Source: an uncultured Pelagibacteraceae bacterium (GTDB lineage Bacteria > Pseudomonadota > Alphaproteobacteria > Pelagibacterales > Pelagibacteraceae). From it: a stretch of 64,000 nt of DNA. Shown here one piece after another: positions 40,953-55,124 of this stretch. The DNA is taken from the NCBI GenBank assembly GCA_902596205.1, contig CACJSY010000002.1, positions 1 through 64,000 of the forward strand, in the 5' to 3' direction. The position numbers were made by a program, and so were the translations under genes. The notes beneath the pieces were generated by a model, which was not told the DNA's origin, did not search any database, and was given only the letters and a program-made list of their open reading frames with translations. How positions within the stretch are numbered: the stretch's first letter is position 1; each line of letters opens with the position of its first letter.

Positions 40953-42336
40953 TTTAGGACAAAAAGATATTATCCATTTTGTAGGTATTGGAGGCATAGG
41001 GATGAGTGGCCTCGCACAAATAATGAAAAATATGGGTTTTAAGATTCAAGGAAGTGATCAAAATAGAAATAAAAATACAATTAGCTGTTCAAGATCAGGT
41101 ATTAAAATATTTATTGGACACTTATCAAATAATATTAAAAAAGCTTCTATTGTTGTCAAATCTAGTGCAATAAAAAATAATAATATTGAGCTAAAACAAG
41201 CAAAAAAAATGAAAATACCTATTTATTCTAGAGCAGAAGTTTTAGCCGACGTGGTCTCTTTAAAAAAAAATATCATTATTACAGGTTCACACGGAAAGAC
41301 AACAACTACTTCTTTAGTGTCAAAAATTTTATCAGATCAAAAATTAGATCCGACTATTATAAATGGAGGAGTAATTAATTCATTCAATAGCAATGCAAAG
41401 CTTGGAAAAGGTGATTGGGCAATCTTAGAAGCAGACGAGTCTGACGGAAGTTTTTTAAAATTACCAATAAATTATTCAATCGTTACCAATATAGATTATG
41501 AACATCTAGATTATTATAAGAATTATAGAAATTTAGAAAAATCTTTTTTAGAGTTTATCAATAAAACTCCTCCTACTGGTAGATCAATTATTTGTGTTGA
41601 CAATGCAAACATTAGAAAAATTTTAAACAAAATTAAAAATAAAAATATACTGACTTACGGAGAAAATAAAAAAGCTAATTATATGATAAATAGAATTAAA
41701 TATAACTACGAAAGCACTAGTTTCGACCTAAGTTTTAAAGATAAAAATAAGAAAACAAAGAAAATTAAAAATATTAATGTGAAATTATTAGGAAAGCACA
41801 ATGTATTAAATGCAGCTGCAGCTTTTATAGTCTGTCTAAATCTTGGTGCTGATGTAAAAATAATAAAAAAATCATTAAGAAACTTTTCCGGTGTTCAAAG
41901 AAGAATGACAAAAGTTTTTTCAAAAAATAGTAATGATTTCTATGATGATTATGCTCATCATCCAACTGAAATAAAATCAATTTTAGAGGGTGTGCAAAAC
42001 GTCAACCCTAGTAGAAAGATTATAAGTATTTTTGAACCACACAGATATTCAAGAGTCATGTCATTAAAAAATGAATTTTCAAAATGTTTCTTTAAATCGA
42101 ATTTAGTTATTATATGCCCTTTATACGCGGCGGGTGAAAAGAGAAATTCAAAATTTGACTTGATTCAGTTTGCAAATTTAATTGCTAAAAATTCAAAAAC
42201 CCAGGTATTATGCGTAAAAAATGAATTTGATTTGTGCAATTATTTCAGAAAAAACCTTGTAAGCAATGAAATTATAATTGGTATGGGAGCAGGGGTAATT
42301 TCGAAATGGATGGCAAATATTAAATATTCATTATGA
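40939..42336 (+). CDS. murC: UDP-N-acetylmuramate-L-alanine ligase
   Basis: Adds L-alanine to UDP-MurNAc, starting the stem peptide. The 465-aa protein shows HFVGIGGIGMSGLAQIM, P-loop ITGSHGKTTTTSLVSK, LEADESDGSFLKL, and the C-terminal DDYAHHPTEIKSILEG with FEPHRYSRVMSL. Its length and order match the family. It is coupled with murB by a 4-nt overlap. Confidence 0.97.
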   Translation: MKKINLGQKDIIHFVGIGGIGMSGLAQIMKNMGFKIQGSDQNRNKNTISCSRSGIKIFIGHLSNNIKKASIVVKSSAIKNNNIELKQAKKMKIPIYSRAEVLADVVSLKKNIIITGSHGKTTTTSLVSKILSDQKLDPTIINGGVINSFNSNAKLGKGDWAILEADESDGSFLKLPINYSIVTNIDYEHLDYYKNYRNLEKSFLEFINKTPPTGRSIICVDNANIRKILNKIKNKNILTYGENKKANYMINRIKYNYESTSFDLSFKDKNKKTKKIKNINVKLLGKHNVLNAAAAFIVCLNLGADVKIIKKSLRNFSGVQRRMTKVFSKNSNDFYDDYAHHPTEIKSILEGVQNVNPSRKIISIFEPHRYSRVMSLKNEFSKCFFKSNLVIICPLYAAGEKRNSKFDLIQFANLIAKNSKTQVLCVKNEFDLCNYFRKNLVSNEIIIGMGAGVISKWMANIKYSL

Positions 42337-43238
42337 CTTTAAATAATAATTTTATAAAAAAATATAATAGCAATTTAAGTTCGAATGTTAAATTATCAAA
42401 TTATAGTTGGTTTAATCTTGGTGGTAATGCTAAATACTTCTATAAAGCAAAAGACAAAAATCAACTTAAAGAATTTTTATTAGACTTAAGTAAAAAAAAT
42501 ATCAAGACAACAATTTTAGGAGCTGGTTCGAATACATTATTCAGAGATAATGGTTTTAATGGGGCTGTCATAAAACTTGGTAATAATTTTTCCTATACTA
42601 AAATAGTTGAAAAAAATATAATAGTTGTTGGTGCTGCAACACCTGATCGTTTAGTTGCAAATTATGCAAAAGAGAATGGTTTGGGTAATTTAGAATTTTT
42701 ATCATGCATTCCTGGATCAGTAGGCGGAGCAGTAATAATGAATAGCGGCTGTTACGAAAATGATATATCAAAAGTTTTAGTTTCAATACAGGCTATAGAT
42801 AAAAAAAAACTATCCGAAGTTGAGATAAAAAAAGAAGATATTAAATTTTCTTATCGAGGGACCAACTTATCTGAAGATCTAATTATAATTTCAGCAAAAT
42901 TAAAAGGGTCTATTAGCAAAAAAAAAGATATAGAAAAAAAACAAATCGATCTTATTCAAAAGAAAAAATTATCTCAACCTAGCCAAATTAAAACGTGTGG
43001 GAGTACATTTAAAAATATTAGCAATGAAAAAAAGGCTTGGATGTTAATTAAACAAGCTGGTTGTGAAAACTTTAAAGAGGGAGATGCTGTAATCTCACAG
43101 AAACATTGTAATTTTTTCGTTAATAACGGTAGCGCACAATCTTCAGATATCGAAAATTTGATAAAAAAAGTTAAAAAAAGGGTATTAGAAAAAACCGGAA
43201 TAAATCTTGAATTGGAGATTAAAATCATTGGTGACTGA
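42333..43238 (+). CDS. murB: UDP-N-acetylenolpyruvoylglucosamine reductase
   Basis: FAD/NADPH enzyme that reduces UDP-GlcNAc-enolpyruvate to UDP-MurNAc. The 301-aa type II MurB has SWFNLGGNAKYFY, LGAGSNTLFRDNGF, SCIPGSVGGAVIMNSGCY, KFSYRGTNL and the catalytic-region segment KTCGSTFKN, ending SQKHCNFFVNNGSA. Type II enzymes lack the extra loop found in E. coli MurB. Confidence 0.96.
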   Translation: MTLNNNFIKKYNSNLSSNVKLSNYSWFNLGGNAKYFYKAKDKNQLKEFLLDLSKKNIKTTILGAGSNTLFRDNGFNGAVIKLGNNFSYTKIVEKNIIVVGAATPDRLVANYAKENGLGNLEFLSCIPGSVGGAVIMNSGCYENDISKVLVSIQAIDKKKLSEVEIKKEDIKFSYRGTNLSEDLIIISAKLKGSISKKKDIEKKQIDLIQKKKLSQPSQIKTCGSTFKNISNEKKAWMLIKQAGCENFKEGDAVISQKHCNFFVNNGSAQSSDIENLIKKVKKRVLEKTGINLELEIKIIGD

Positions 43239-44169
43239 TGTAAAATTTAAAAATGTTCTGGTTGTTTTAGGTGGAACGTCAGGAGAAAGAACTATTAGTC
43301 TGGAAAGTGGCAAGGCATGTATTAAAGCTTTAAAAAGAAAAGGTTATAAGGTAACAACTTTTGATCCTAAGAGAAAGAATTTAAATTTAATAAGTAAAAA
43401 AAAAATTGATGTAATTTTTAATGCGCTCCATGGAAAAAATGGAGAGGACGGTGTAGCTCAAAGTTATTTTGAATATTTAAGAATTCCTTACACACATTCA
43501 GGAGTGATTAGCTCTTATAATGCTATGAATAAAGAAATTTCAAAGAAAATATTTATTCGGAATAAAATAAAAACACCAAAATTTCTTTTAATTAAAAAAT
43601 CTAATTATAAGAAAAATAAGATTACCAAAATTATGATTAAGAACAAAATTAATTTTCCAATTGTTTTAAAACCAGTCAATGAAGGATCTAGTTTAGGAGT
43701 TGTGATTTGCAAAAATAAAGCAAAACTCTTTAAATCAGCGAAAGGTTTGTTTAAAAAATACCAGGAGTTAATCGTCGAGGAGTATATCGGAGGACAAGAA
43801 GTTCAAGTAGCAGTAATAAATGGAAATCCAATAGGTGCGATAGAATTAATACCAAAAAGGTTATTTTATGATTATAAAGCTAAATATACAAAAAAGGCTA
43901 AGACAAAACATGTGATGCCTGCGAGATTAACAAGAGACAAATACCAGGAAGTTTTAAAAATTGCAAAAAAGACTCACAGAATTCTTAGTTGCAGAGGTGT
44001 TACAAGATCAGATTTTAAATTTTATAATAATAATTTTTATTTATTAGAACTAAATACACAACCAGGAATGACAAGTTTATCTTTAGTTCCTGAAATCGCC
44101 AATTACAGAGGTTTAAGTTTTGATAACCTAGTAGAAAAAATTTTATTAGACGCCAGCACTAATAGATGA
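43231..44169 (+). CDS. ddl: D-alanine-D-alanine ligase
   Basis: ATP-grasp ligase that makes D-Ala-D-Ala for MurF. It contains VLGGTSGERTISLESGKA, FNALHGKNGEDGVAQSYFE, PVNEGSSLGVVI, and the C-terminal TRSDFKFYNNNFYLLELNTQPGMT split across strands. The track start is a TTG at 43207. I prefer the in-frame GTG at 43231, which overlaps the murB stop by 8 nt and sits about 13 nt after a GGAG. That start is a judgement. Confidence 0.95.
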   Translation: MTDVKFKNVLVVLGGTSGERTISLESGKACIKALKRKGYKVTTFDPKRKNLNLISKKKIDVIFNALHGKNGEDGVAQSYFEYLRIPYTHSGVISSYNAMNKEISKKIFIRNKIKTPKFLLIKKSNYKKNKITKIMIKNKINFPIVLKPVNEGSSLGVVICKNKAKLFKSAKGLFKKYQELIVEEYIGGQEVQVAVINGNPIGAIELIPKRLFYDYKAKYTKKAKTKHVMPARLTRDKYQEVLKIAKKTHRILSCRGVTRSDFKFYNNNFYLLELNTQPGMTSLSLVPEIANYRGLSFDNLVEKILLDASTNR

Positions 44170-44822
44170 AAAAAAGAACATTTATTGCTGTAGCATTATT
44201 GATACTGTTAACCACAATTACTTCACAACAAAAAATAGTAATTTCAAAGTTTAATTTAACTACAATTGAAATCAAAAATAATTCTTTATTAAAAAAAGAA
44301 GATATAAAAAAATTGCTATTACCAATTTATGATAAAAATCTTATATTTTTGAAAAGTGAGGATATCGAGAAAGCTTTAATGCAAAACAGTTTCGTTGAAA
44401 GTTTTATAATTAAAAAAATATATCCAAATACTTTAAAAATTGAAATTTTTGAGAAAAAGCCTATTGCTATTCTATTAAATAATAAGAATAAATTCTATAT
44501 AAGTGAAAAGATCGACTTAATTGAATTTACAAATTTAAAAAATTATCAAAATTTACCCTACGTTTTTGGCAATAAAGAAGAATTTAAAATTTTTTACGAT
44601 GATTTGAATATGATAAATTTTCCAACGGATAAAATAAAGAAATATACTTTATACGAGACAAATAGATGGGATATAGAAACTATTGATAAAAAAATAATAA
44701 AACTACCGAATAAAGATTACATAGAAAGCCTTCAAAGTTATTTAAATCTAAAGAATAAAAGTGAATTTAAAAAATATGATGTATTTGATTTTAGGGTAAA
44801 CAATCAACTTATTTTAAAATAA
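44166..44822 (+). CDS. ftsQ: Cell division protein FtsQ
   Basis: Bitopic divisome protein of 218 aa: a very short cytoplasmic tail, one transmembrane helix (FIAVALLILLTTITS), then a POTRA domain (FNLTTIEIKNNSLLKKEDIK ... YPNTLKIEIFEKKPIAIL) and a beta domain (WDIETIDKKIIKLPNKD). It is shorter than the roughly 280-aa FtsQ of other alphaproteobacteria, lacking the long N-terminal cytoplasmic part. Overlaps ddl by 4 nt. Confidence 0.9.
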   Translation: MKKRTFIAVALLILLTTITSQQKIVISKFNLTTIEIKNNSLLKKEDIKKLLLPIYDKNLIFLKSEDIEKALMQNSFVESFIIKKIYPNTLKIEIFEKKPIAILLNNKNKFYISEKIDLIEFTNLKNYQNLPYVFGNKEEFKIFYDDLNMINFPTDKIKKYTLYETNRWDIETIDKKIIKLPNKDYIESLQSYLNLKNKSEFKKYDVFDFRVNNQLILK

Positions 44823-44823
44823 A

Positions 44824-46017
44824 ATGAAAAAATTCCATTTTAACCTATATTTAGAAATTAATGATTCAAAATATATTTTTTTTGTCGAAAAAAGTGATGG
44901 AGAAAATTATTTTGAAATTGATTATAAATTAGAAGTTCCTTTAGAGGGTATTATTAATAATAGAGTAGCTAACTTTGAAAAATCTTTTAATATAATTAAA
45001 GAAAATATTTATCTTCTTGAAGAAAAATTTAAATGTACTTTTAAAGAATTAATATTGATATTAGAAAATTTAAGTCCTACCTTTTTAAATTTGTCTGGGT
45101 ATAAAAAACTAAATGGCTCACAAATCTCAAAAGAAAATATAATTTATATTTTAAATACGTGTAAATCCATTGTGAATGAGATCGAATCTAACAAAAAAAT
45201 TTTACACATTTTTAATTCAAATTATAATCTTGATAAGCAAAAAGTTGAAAATTTACCTATCGGATTGTTTGGAGATTTTTATGCACATGAATTATCCTTT
45301 ATCCTTATTAATAAGAATGATTATAAAAATTTAAAGAATCTTTTTGCTAATTGTAATTTAAAAATAAAAAAAATTTTGGTAAAGAATTTTGTTAAGGGTG
45401 CAAATATAAGTCAAAATTACAAAATAGAAACTTTCTTTTATTTAAGAATAAGTAAATCTAATTCAAATATTTTTTACTTTGAAAACGACTCTCTTAAGCT
45501 TGAACAAAATTTTTCCTTTGGAACAGACATTATCATTAAAGATATTTCAAAAATAACTTCACTTAAACGGGATACTGTTATAAAAATTTTAAATGAAATT
45601 GAATTTAAGCAGGATATATCAGAAGACGACCTAATTGAAGAGAAGTTTTTTAAAGAAGATAATTATATAAAAATAAAAAAAAAATTGATCTACGAAATAG
45701 CTCTAGCAAGAATTAATGAAATTTTGGAAATTATAGTTTTTAAGAATATTAACTTTAAGAACAATAAGAAATATCTTAATAACCTTTTCTTTGAAGTCAA
45801 CTTTCAATTAGATTTCAAATATTTTGAGGAAATTTTCAAAAAAGTTATTATTGACACTAAAAATTATAAATTAATTTTGTTAAATAACCTCTCTGATAAA
45901 AGCATAGTAAATTCTGCAAATAAAATTGTCCATTTTGGTTGGAAAAAAGAAGCCATACCTGTTTCTCAATTCAGAAAGTCATTAATTGCAAGGTTTTTTG
46001 ATAAAATATTTGGTTAA
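44824..46017 (+). CDS. ftsA: Divergent FtsA lacking canonical ATP-binding motifs
   Basis: Position after ftsQ and several segments identify a divergent FtsA of 397 aa. The SHS2/1C domain is recognisable (NLSPTFLNLSGYKKLNGSQI, KKILHIFNSNYNLD, ENLPIGLFGDFYAHELSFI, about residues 82-162). The C-terminus SQFRKSLIARFFDKIFG looks like the amphipathic membrane-targeting helix. But the phosphate-1 motif usually near the N-terminus is replaced by FNLYLEINDSKYIFF, and the DIGGGTTD-like phosphate-2 motif is replaced by YLRISKSNSNIFYFEND. Nucleotide binding is therefore doubtful. It presumably still tethers FtsZ, whose C-terminal peptide is intact. Confidence 0.85.
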   Translation: MKKFHFNLYLEINDSKYIFFVEKSDGENYFEIDYKLEVPLEGIINNRVANFEKSFNIIKENIYLLEEKFKCTFKELILILENLSPTFLNLSGYKKLNGSQISKENIIYILNTCKSIVNEIESNKKILHIFNSNYNLDKQKVENLPIGLFGDFYAHELSFILINKNDYKNLKNLFANCNLKIKKILVKNFVKGANISQNYKIETFFYLRISKSNSNIFYFENDSLKLEQNFSFGTDIIIKDISKITSLKRDTVIKILNEIEFKQDISEDDLIEEKFFKEDNYIKIKKKLIYEIALARINEILEIIVFKNINFKNNKKYLNNLFFEVNFQLDFKYFEEIFKKVIIDTKNYKLILLNNLSDKSIVNSANKIVHFGWKKEAIPVSQFRKSLIARFFDKIFG

Positions 46018-46075
46018 GACCTGTTTTTTTTAGAAACATTAGTTGTTTTAAATAATCAACCTTACTCAAGTATAA

Positions 46076-47011
46076 ATGCTCCCAATGTTAAATATATATC
46101 AAAAAACTATATCTGAAAGCACAACCTTTAAAGGCGTTGGCTTACATTCTGGAAAAAATTCAACAGTTAAAATAACTCCAGCTAAAGAAAATAACGGTAT
46201 AATTTTTAAAAGAACAGATTTAAATAAAAATAATCTTATAAGTGCAAATTTTACAAACGTATCTTCTACTAAATTATGCACAACTTTAAAAAATGAATAT
46301 GGAGTTAAAGTATCAACAGTTGAGCACTTGCTTGCCGCAATTTATATTGCTGGTATTGATAATGCTATAATTGAAATTGACAATGAAGAAGTACCGATAA
46401 TGGACGGTTCAGCTAAAGATTTTTTAAATACTTTAAAAGATGTAGAACTTATTAATCAGTTTAAAAAAAGAAAATATTTGCAAGTTCTAAAAAAAATAGA
46501 ACTTAAAGATGGGAAAAGATTAATTTCTATTGAACCAAACGAATCCTCTTTAGAAGTAAATTTTCAATTGGATTATAAAAACAAGATTATTGGAAAACAA
46601 CAGAATACCATAAATTTCCAACAAGATAATTTAGATGAGATTATTAATTCTAGAACATTTTGTTTATTCAAAGACATAGAAAAAATAAAAAAACTTGGAC
46701 TTGCAAAGGGTGGATCCTTAGATAATGCAGTTGTAGTTGATGATAATAAAATTCTAAATAAAGAAGGGTTAAGAAACGAAAAGGAATTTGTTAATCATAA
46801 AATTTTAGATCTAGCTGGTGATTTTTTACTTTCTGGACACAGAATACTTGGAAAAGTATTTTGTTATCATGGTGGTCATGAATTAACGAATCTTTTTTTA
46901 CATAAAATTTTTGATGAAAAATCATCTTTCAAAATTTTTGAGTTAGAAGATGTTATTTATTCAAAAGATATCAAATACAAACGTTCACAAAAATTAGCTG
47001 TAAACGCTTAA
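46076..47011 (+). CDS. lpxC: UDP-3-O-acyl-N-acetylglucosamine deacetylase
   Basis: Zinc deacetylase that commits UDP-GlcNAc to lipid A, so the cell makes LPS. The 311-aa protein contains FKGVGLHSGKNS, VSTVEHLLAAIYIAGIDNAI (first zinc His), EVPIMDGSAKDF, VNHKILDLAGDF and CYHGGHELTN. The ATG at 46085 is an alternative start that would drop three residues. It follows ftsA by 58 nt, the spot where ftsZ usually lies. Confidence 0.96.
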   Translation: MLPMLNIYQKTISESTTFKGVGLHSGKNSTVKITPAKENNGIIFKRTDLNKNNLISANFTNVSSTKLCTTLKNEYGVKVSTVEHLLAAIYIAGIDNAIIEIDNEEVPIMDGSAKDFLNTLKDVELINQFKKRKYLQVLKKIELKDGKRLISIEPNESSLEVNFQLDYKNKIIGKQQNTINFQQDNLDEIINSRTFCLFKDIEKIKKLGLAKGGSLDNAVVVDDNKILNKEGLRNEKEFVNHKILDLAGDFLLSGHRILGKVFCYHGGHELTNLFLHKIFDEKSSFKIFELEDVIYSKDIKYKRSQKLAVNA

Positions 47012-47075
47012 AATTTTATTCATATTTAAGTTATAAATTCAAATTTTAATCTGATATTATTAAACATATTATTTT

Positions 47076-51633
<4,558 letters not shown>

Positions 51634-51646
<13 letters not shown>

Positions 51647-53679
51647 TTAAGAATTTTATTTCTTTTATATCGATCCCACCCGGGACTTCTATACTCTTCA
51701 TCAAATTCAATTGAATTATCTTGGTTGAAATCAAAGTCATCATTATCATTTAAATTTATTTCATTTTTTTCAACACTTTCATCCGGTATTTCATTAATAA
51801 ATCTTGATGGTAATGCATCCATCCAGTCACCGTGGTAAGCCCTTTTCATTGCAAATGACAAATATGCTTCTTTTTTGGCCCTAGTGATACCTACGTAAGC
51901 AAGTCGTCTTTCTTCCTCTAAAGCAAAATCTCCCTTTTCCTCCAGAGATTTTTGATGAGGAAATAAGCCTTCCTCCCAACCTGGTAGAAATACAACATTA
52001 AATTCTAAGCCTTTAGCAGCGTGCATTGTCATCAAATTAATTTTAGCACCCTCCCATTCTTGATCAATTGATGTAGCTAAAGCTACATGTTCTAAAAAAC
52101 TCTGCAAGTTGTCATAATCTTGCATTGCCCTTAGTAATTCTTTTAAGTTTTCTAATCTATTTTCATTTTCTAAGTCTTTTTTATTTTTTAACATTGATGA
52201 ATAGCCTGACTCATCTAATATCAATTTTAATAAATCAAAATGTTTCATTTTTAATGAGTCATTTCGCCATTTTTGAATCATTTTAATCAATTGGTTAAGT
52301 GTTGTTTTAATCTTAGGTTTAAAATCTCCTTTTTCTATTAATTTAATTATTGAGTCTTGAAGACATAATTTATTAAGTTTTCCAAAAGTATAAATTTGGT
52401 TTAAGGTACTCTCTCCAACTCCTCTTTTAGGCACGCCTATGACTCTTTCCAAAGCTAGATCATCAAATTTTTGATTAATAATTCTTAGATAAGAAACCGC
52501 ATCCTTTATTTCAGCTCTTTCATAAAATTTTATTCCACCTAAGACACGATATCCAATTCCAACTTGAAGAAATCTCTCTTCAAATTCTCTTGTTTGATAT
52601 ATTGCTCTTACTAAAATTGAAACATCGTTTAAGGAATATTTCTTTTTAAGTTTATGCTCTATTATATCGCTGATACCCTGAGCTTCATCTTTACCAGTCC
52701 TGTAACAATTTAACTTTACTAGTTCACCTTGATTGGCTGAAGACCATAATTTTTTTCCTACTCTGTTTGAATTATTTGAAATTAAGTTCGATGCAGTGTC
52801 CAAAATATTTTTTGTAGATCGATAGTTTTGTTCCAATTTAAATACTTTACAATTTTTGTAAATTTGATCAAAGGTAAGAAAGTTTTTTATTTCAGCACCT
52901 CTCCAGCTATAAATTGATTGATCGTCATCACCGACACAGCAAATATTTTCATTTTCATTTACTAACAGATTTAACCACTTATTTTGAATAAAATTAGTAT
53001 CTTGAAACTCATCAACTAAAATGTATTTAAAATTTTTCTGATATATTTCTCTAATATCTTTGTGTTCTTCAAAAAGTTTAACACAGAACAAAATTAAATC
53101 ACCAAAATCAAACGCGTTTAAATCTTTTGTTTTGTTTTGATATATTTTGTAAACCTTTAATATTGATTTAATAATCGAACCAGATTTTTCAATTTTAACA
53201 TTATTTGGCAGCAAACCTTTATTCTTCCATTGATCAATATGATACATTATTAATTGAGGAGAAAATTTTTTTGCATCCAAATCCTCACCTTTAACGATAT
53301 TTCTAATTAGTTTTTTTTGATCCTCAGTATCAAGAATAGTAAAATTACTTTTATAACCTAAAGCTTCAGCGTGCCTCCTCAAAAATTTTACACTAATCGA
53401 GTGAAACGTTCCTAACCAAGGCACTGCATTAGAACTCCCTTTTACATATTGCATAACCCTGTTTTGCATTTCTTTTGCAGCTTTATTCGTAAAAGTGACA
53501 CACAAAATTTGGTTAGGCCAAGCTTTTTTTTCATTAATTATATGAATAAGTCTAGTAGTCAGAACTCTTGTTTTTCCAGAGCCTGCCCCTGCAACAATTA
53601 AATTAGGACCTTCAGTGCTTAGAACTGCTTCTTTTTGTTCTTTGTTAAGGTTTTCAATTAAATTATCTATGTTATTCAT
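51634..53679 (-). CDS. uvrD: ATP-dependent DNA helicase UvrD/PcrA
   Basis: SF1 3'-to-5' helicase that releases UvrC and the excised oligomer in nucleotide excision repair and also works in mismatch repair. The 681-aa protein shows Q-motif LNKEQKEAV, Walker A VAGAGSGKTRVLTTRL, motif II ILVDEFQDTN, CVGDDDQSIYSWRGAEI, motif IV LEQNYRSTKNIL, motif V INLMTMHAAKGLEF and motif VI EEERRLAYVGITRAK. It ends in a short acidic/basic tail. Confidence 0.96.
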
Positions 53680-53723
53680 AAGAGAGAATTTTCATTTATA
53701 TACTAGTTATAAAAATAAAAAAA

Positions 53724-55124
53724 ATGATAATTAAAATTTTTAAAATAATTCACAATCATTATTCTCCATTTTTTAGATTTATTTTTTTTCTCAGATATCT
53801 AGTCGGAATATTCTTTATTTCTTCCATATTATTTCTAGTGATACCAACTTTTTTTAATTATGAGAAAAGAGTAAAAGTTTTAAATAATTATTTATTAAAA
53901 ACTTATAATTTTAAGATATCACAGTATGAAAAAGTAGAATTTAAAGCTTTTCCATTACCAAAATTAATATTCAAAAATATCAACATAAACTTGAATTCTT
54001 CTTCAATTGAAATGAAAGTAAAAAATTTAAAAATTTATCCAAAGTTATTAAACATTTATAATTATGAAAATTATAGATCAAATAAAATAATATTGAAAGA
54101 TTCATATGGCGAATTAAAATTTAATGATTCAAAAATGTTTATTGAATATTTATTGGGTCAAAAAAATAAATTTTTCTTTGATAATTTAAATATAAATATC
54201 AACGATTTAGACAATTCAGTTATTTCTATAAAAAATATCAATTTTTCTAATTTTGGTTACAAAAAAAATTTAGTTTCAGGAAAAGTTTTTAGTAAAAATT
54301 TTAAAATTAAATTTAATGATAATATTGATAGTATTAATTTTAAATTCCTTAAAACTGGTATAGACACAGATATTTATTTAAAAGATAAAAAAAAGAATTT
54401 TATTAGTGGAGTTATTAAATCGAAGATACTTAAAACAAATGTTAAATTTAATTTTGACTATAATAAAAAATCTTTAAATATAAATAACTTATATTTAAGA
54501 AATAAAAATCTCTCTTTAAACAGTGAAGGTGTTATTTTATTAGATCCGTTTTTAGATGTTCGTTCAAAATTTCAAATTGAGGATATTAACTCAAAAGTAT
54601 TTAATAATATAAATCTTGATAAATTATTAGAAGCAAAAGATAAATTTAAACAATTTAATGGCACAAATGATATAAGTTTTAAGTCAAAAAAATTTAACCA
54701 AAGTTTTATTAATGAATTAAATTTAATAATTGACTTAGCTTATGGAAGGTTAAATTTTAACAAAAAGACTTTAATAGGTAAAAATCTTTTTCAATGCAAA
54801 GGTAGTGTAAACTTGTTAGAAGAATATCCTATATTATTTTTTAATTGCATAATAATTTCAGACGATAGAAAAGAATTTCTTGCGAAATTCAATATCAAAT
54901 CAAAAAAAAAAAATGAGAATTTTAAACTTAACTTTACTGGAAATATAAATGTGTTGAATAAAAAAATTAACTTCACAAAAATATTTATGAATCAAGATTA
55001 TGAGGCATCGGCTGAGGATTTAAAATATTTCAAAACTACTTATGAAAAAATAGTATTTGATAAAAGTTTTGTCGAGATGTTTAATATTGAAAAAATAAAG
55101 AAATTTATCTTAGAAATTTCTTAA
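53724..55124 (+). CDS. AsmA-like membrane-anchored protein
   Basis: A 466-aa protein with one N-terminal transmembrane helix (FFLRYLVGIFFISSILFLVI) and a long periplasmic region of repeated beta-strand character. The segment after the anchor (FKISQYEKVEFKAFPLPKLIFKNI) resembles the AsmA N-domain, where a short fixed motif on sequence and structure is followed by strands. AsmA-like proteins form periplasmic bridges for phospholipid transport to the outer membrane. Similarity here is weak, so the role is inferred from topology. It is Asn- and Lys-rich, as in the rest of the window. It is divergent from uvrD and convergent with fumC, abutting it with no gap. Confidence 0.6.
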   Translation: MIIKIFKIIHNHYSPFFRFIFFLRYLVGIFFISSILFLVIPTFFNYEKRVKVLNNYLLKTYNFKISQYEKVEFKAFPLPKLIFKNININLNSSSIEMKVKNLKIYPKLLNIYNYENYRSNKIILKDSYGELKFNDSKMFIEYLLGQKNKFFFDNLNININDLDNSVISIKNINFSNFGYKKNLVSGKVFSKNFKIKFNDNIDSINFKFLKTGIDTDIYLKDKKKNFISGVIKSKILKTNVKFNFDYNKKSLNINNLYLRNKNLSLNSEGVILLDPFLDVRSKFQIEDINSKVFNNINLDKLLEAKDKFKQFNGTNDISFKSKKFNQSFINELNLIIDLAYGRLNFNKKTLIGKNLFQCKGSVNLLEEYPILFFNCIIISDDRKEFLAKFNIKSKKKNENFKLNFTGNINVLNKKINFTKIFMNQDYEASAEDLKYFKTTYEKIVFDKSFVEMFNIEKIKKFILEIS

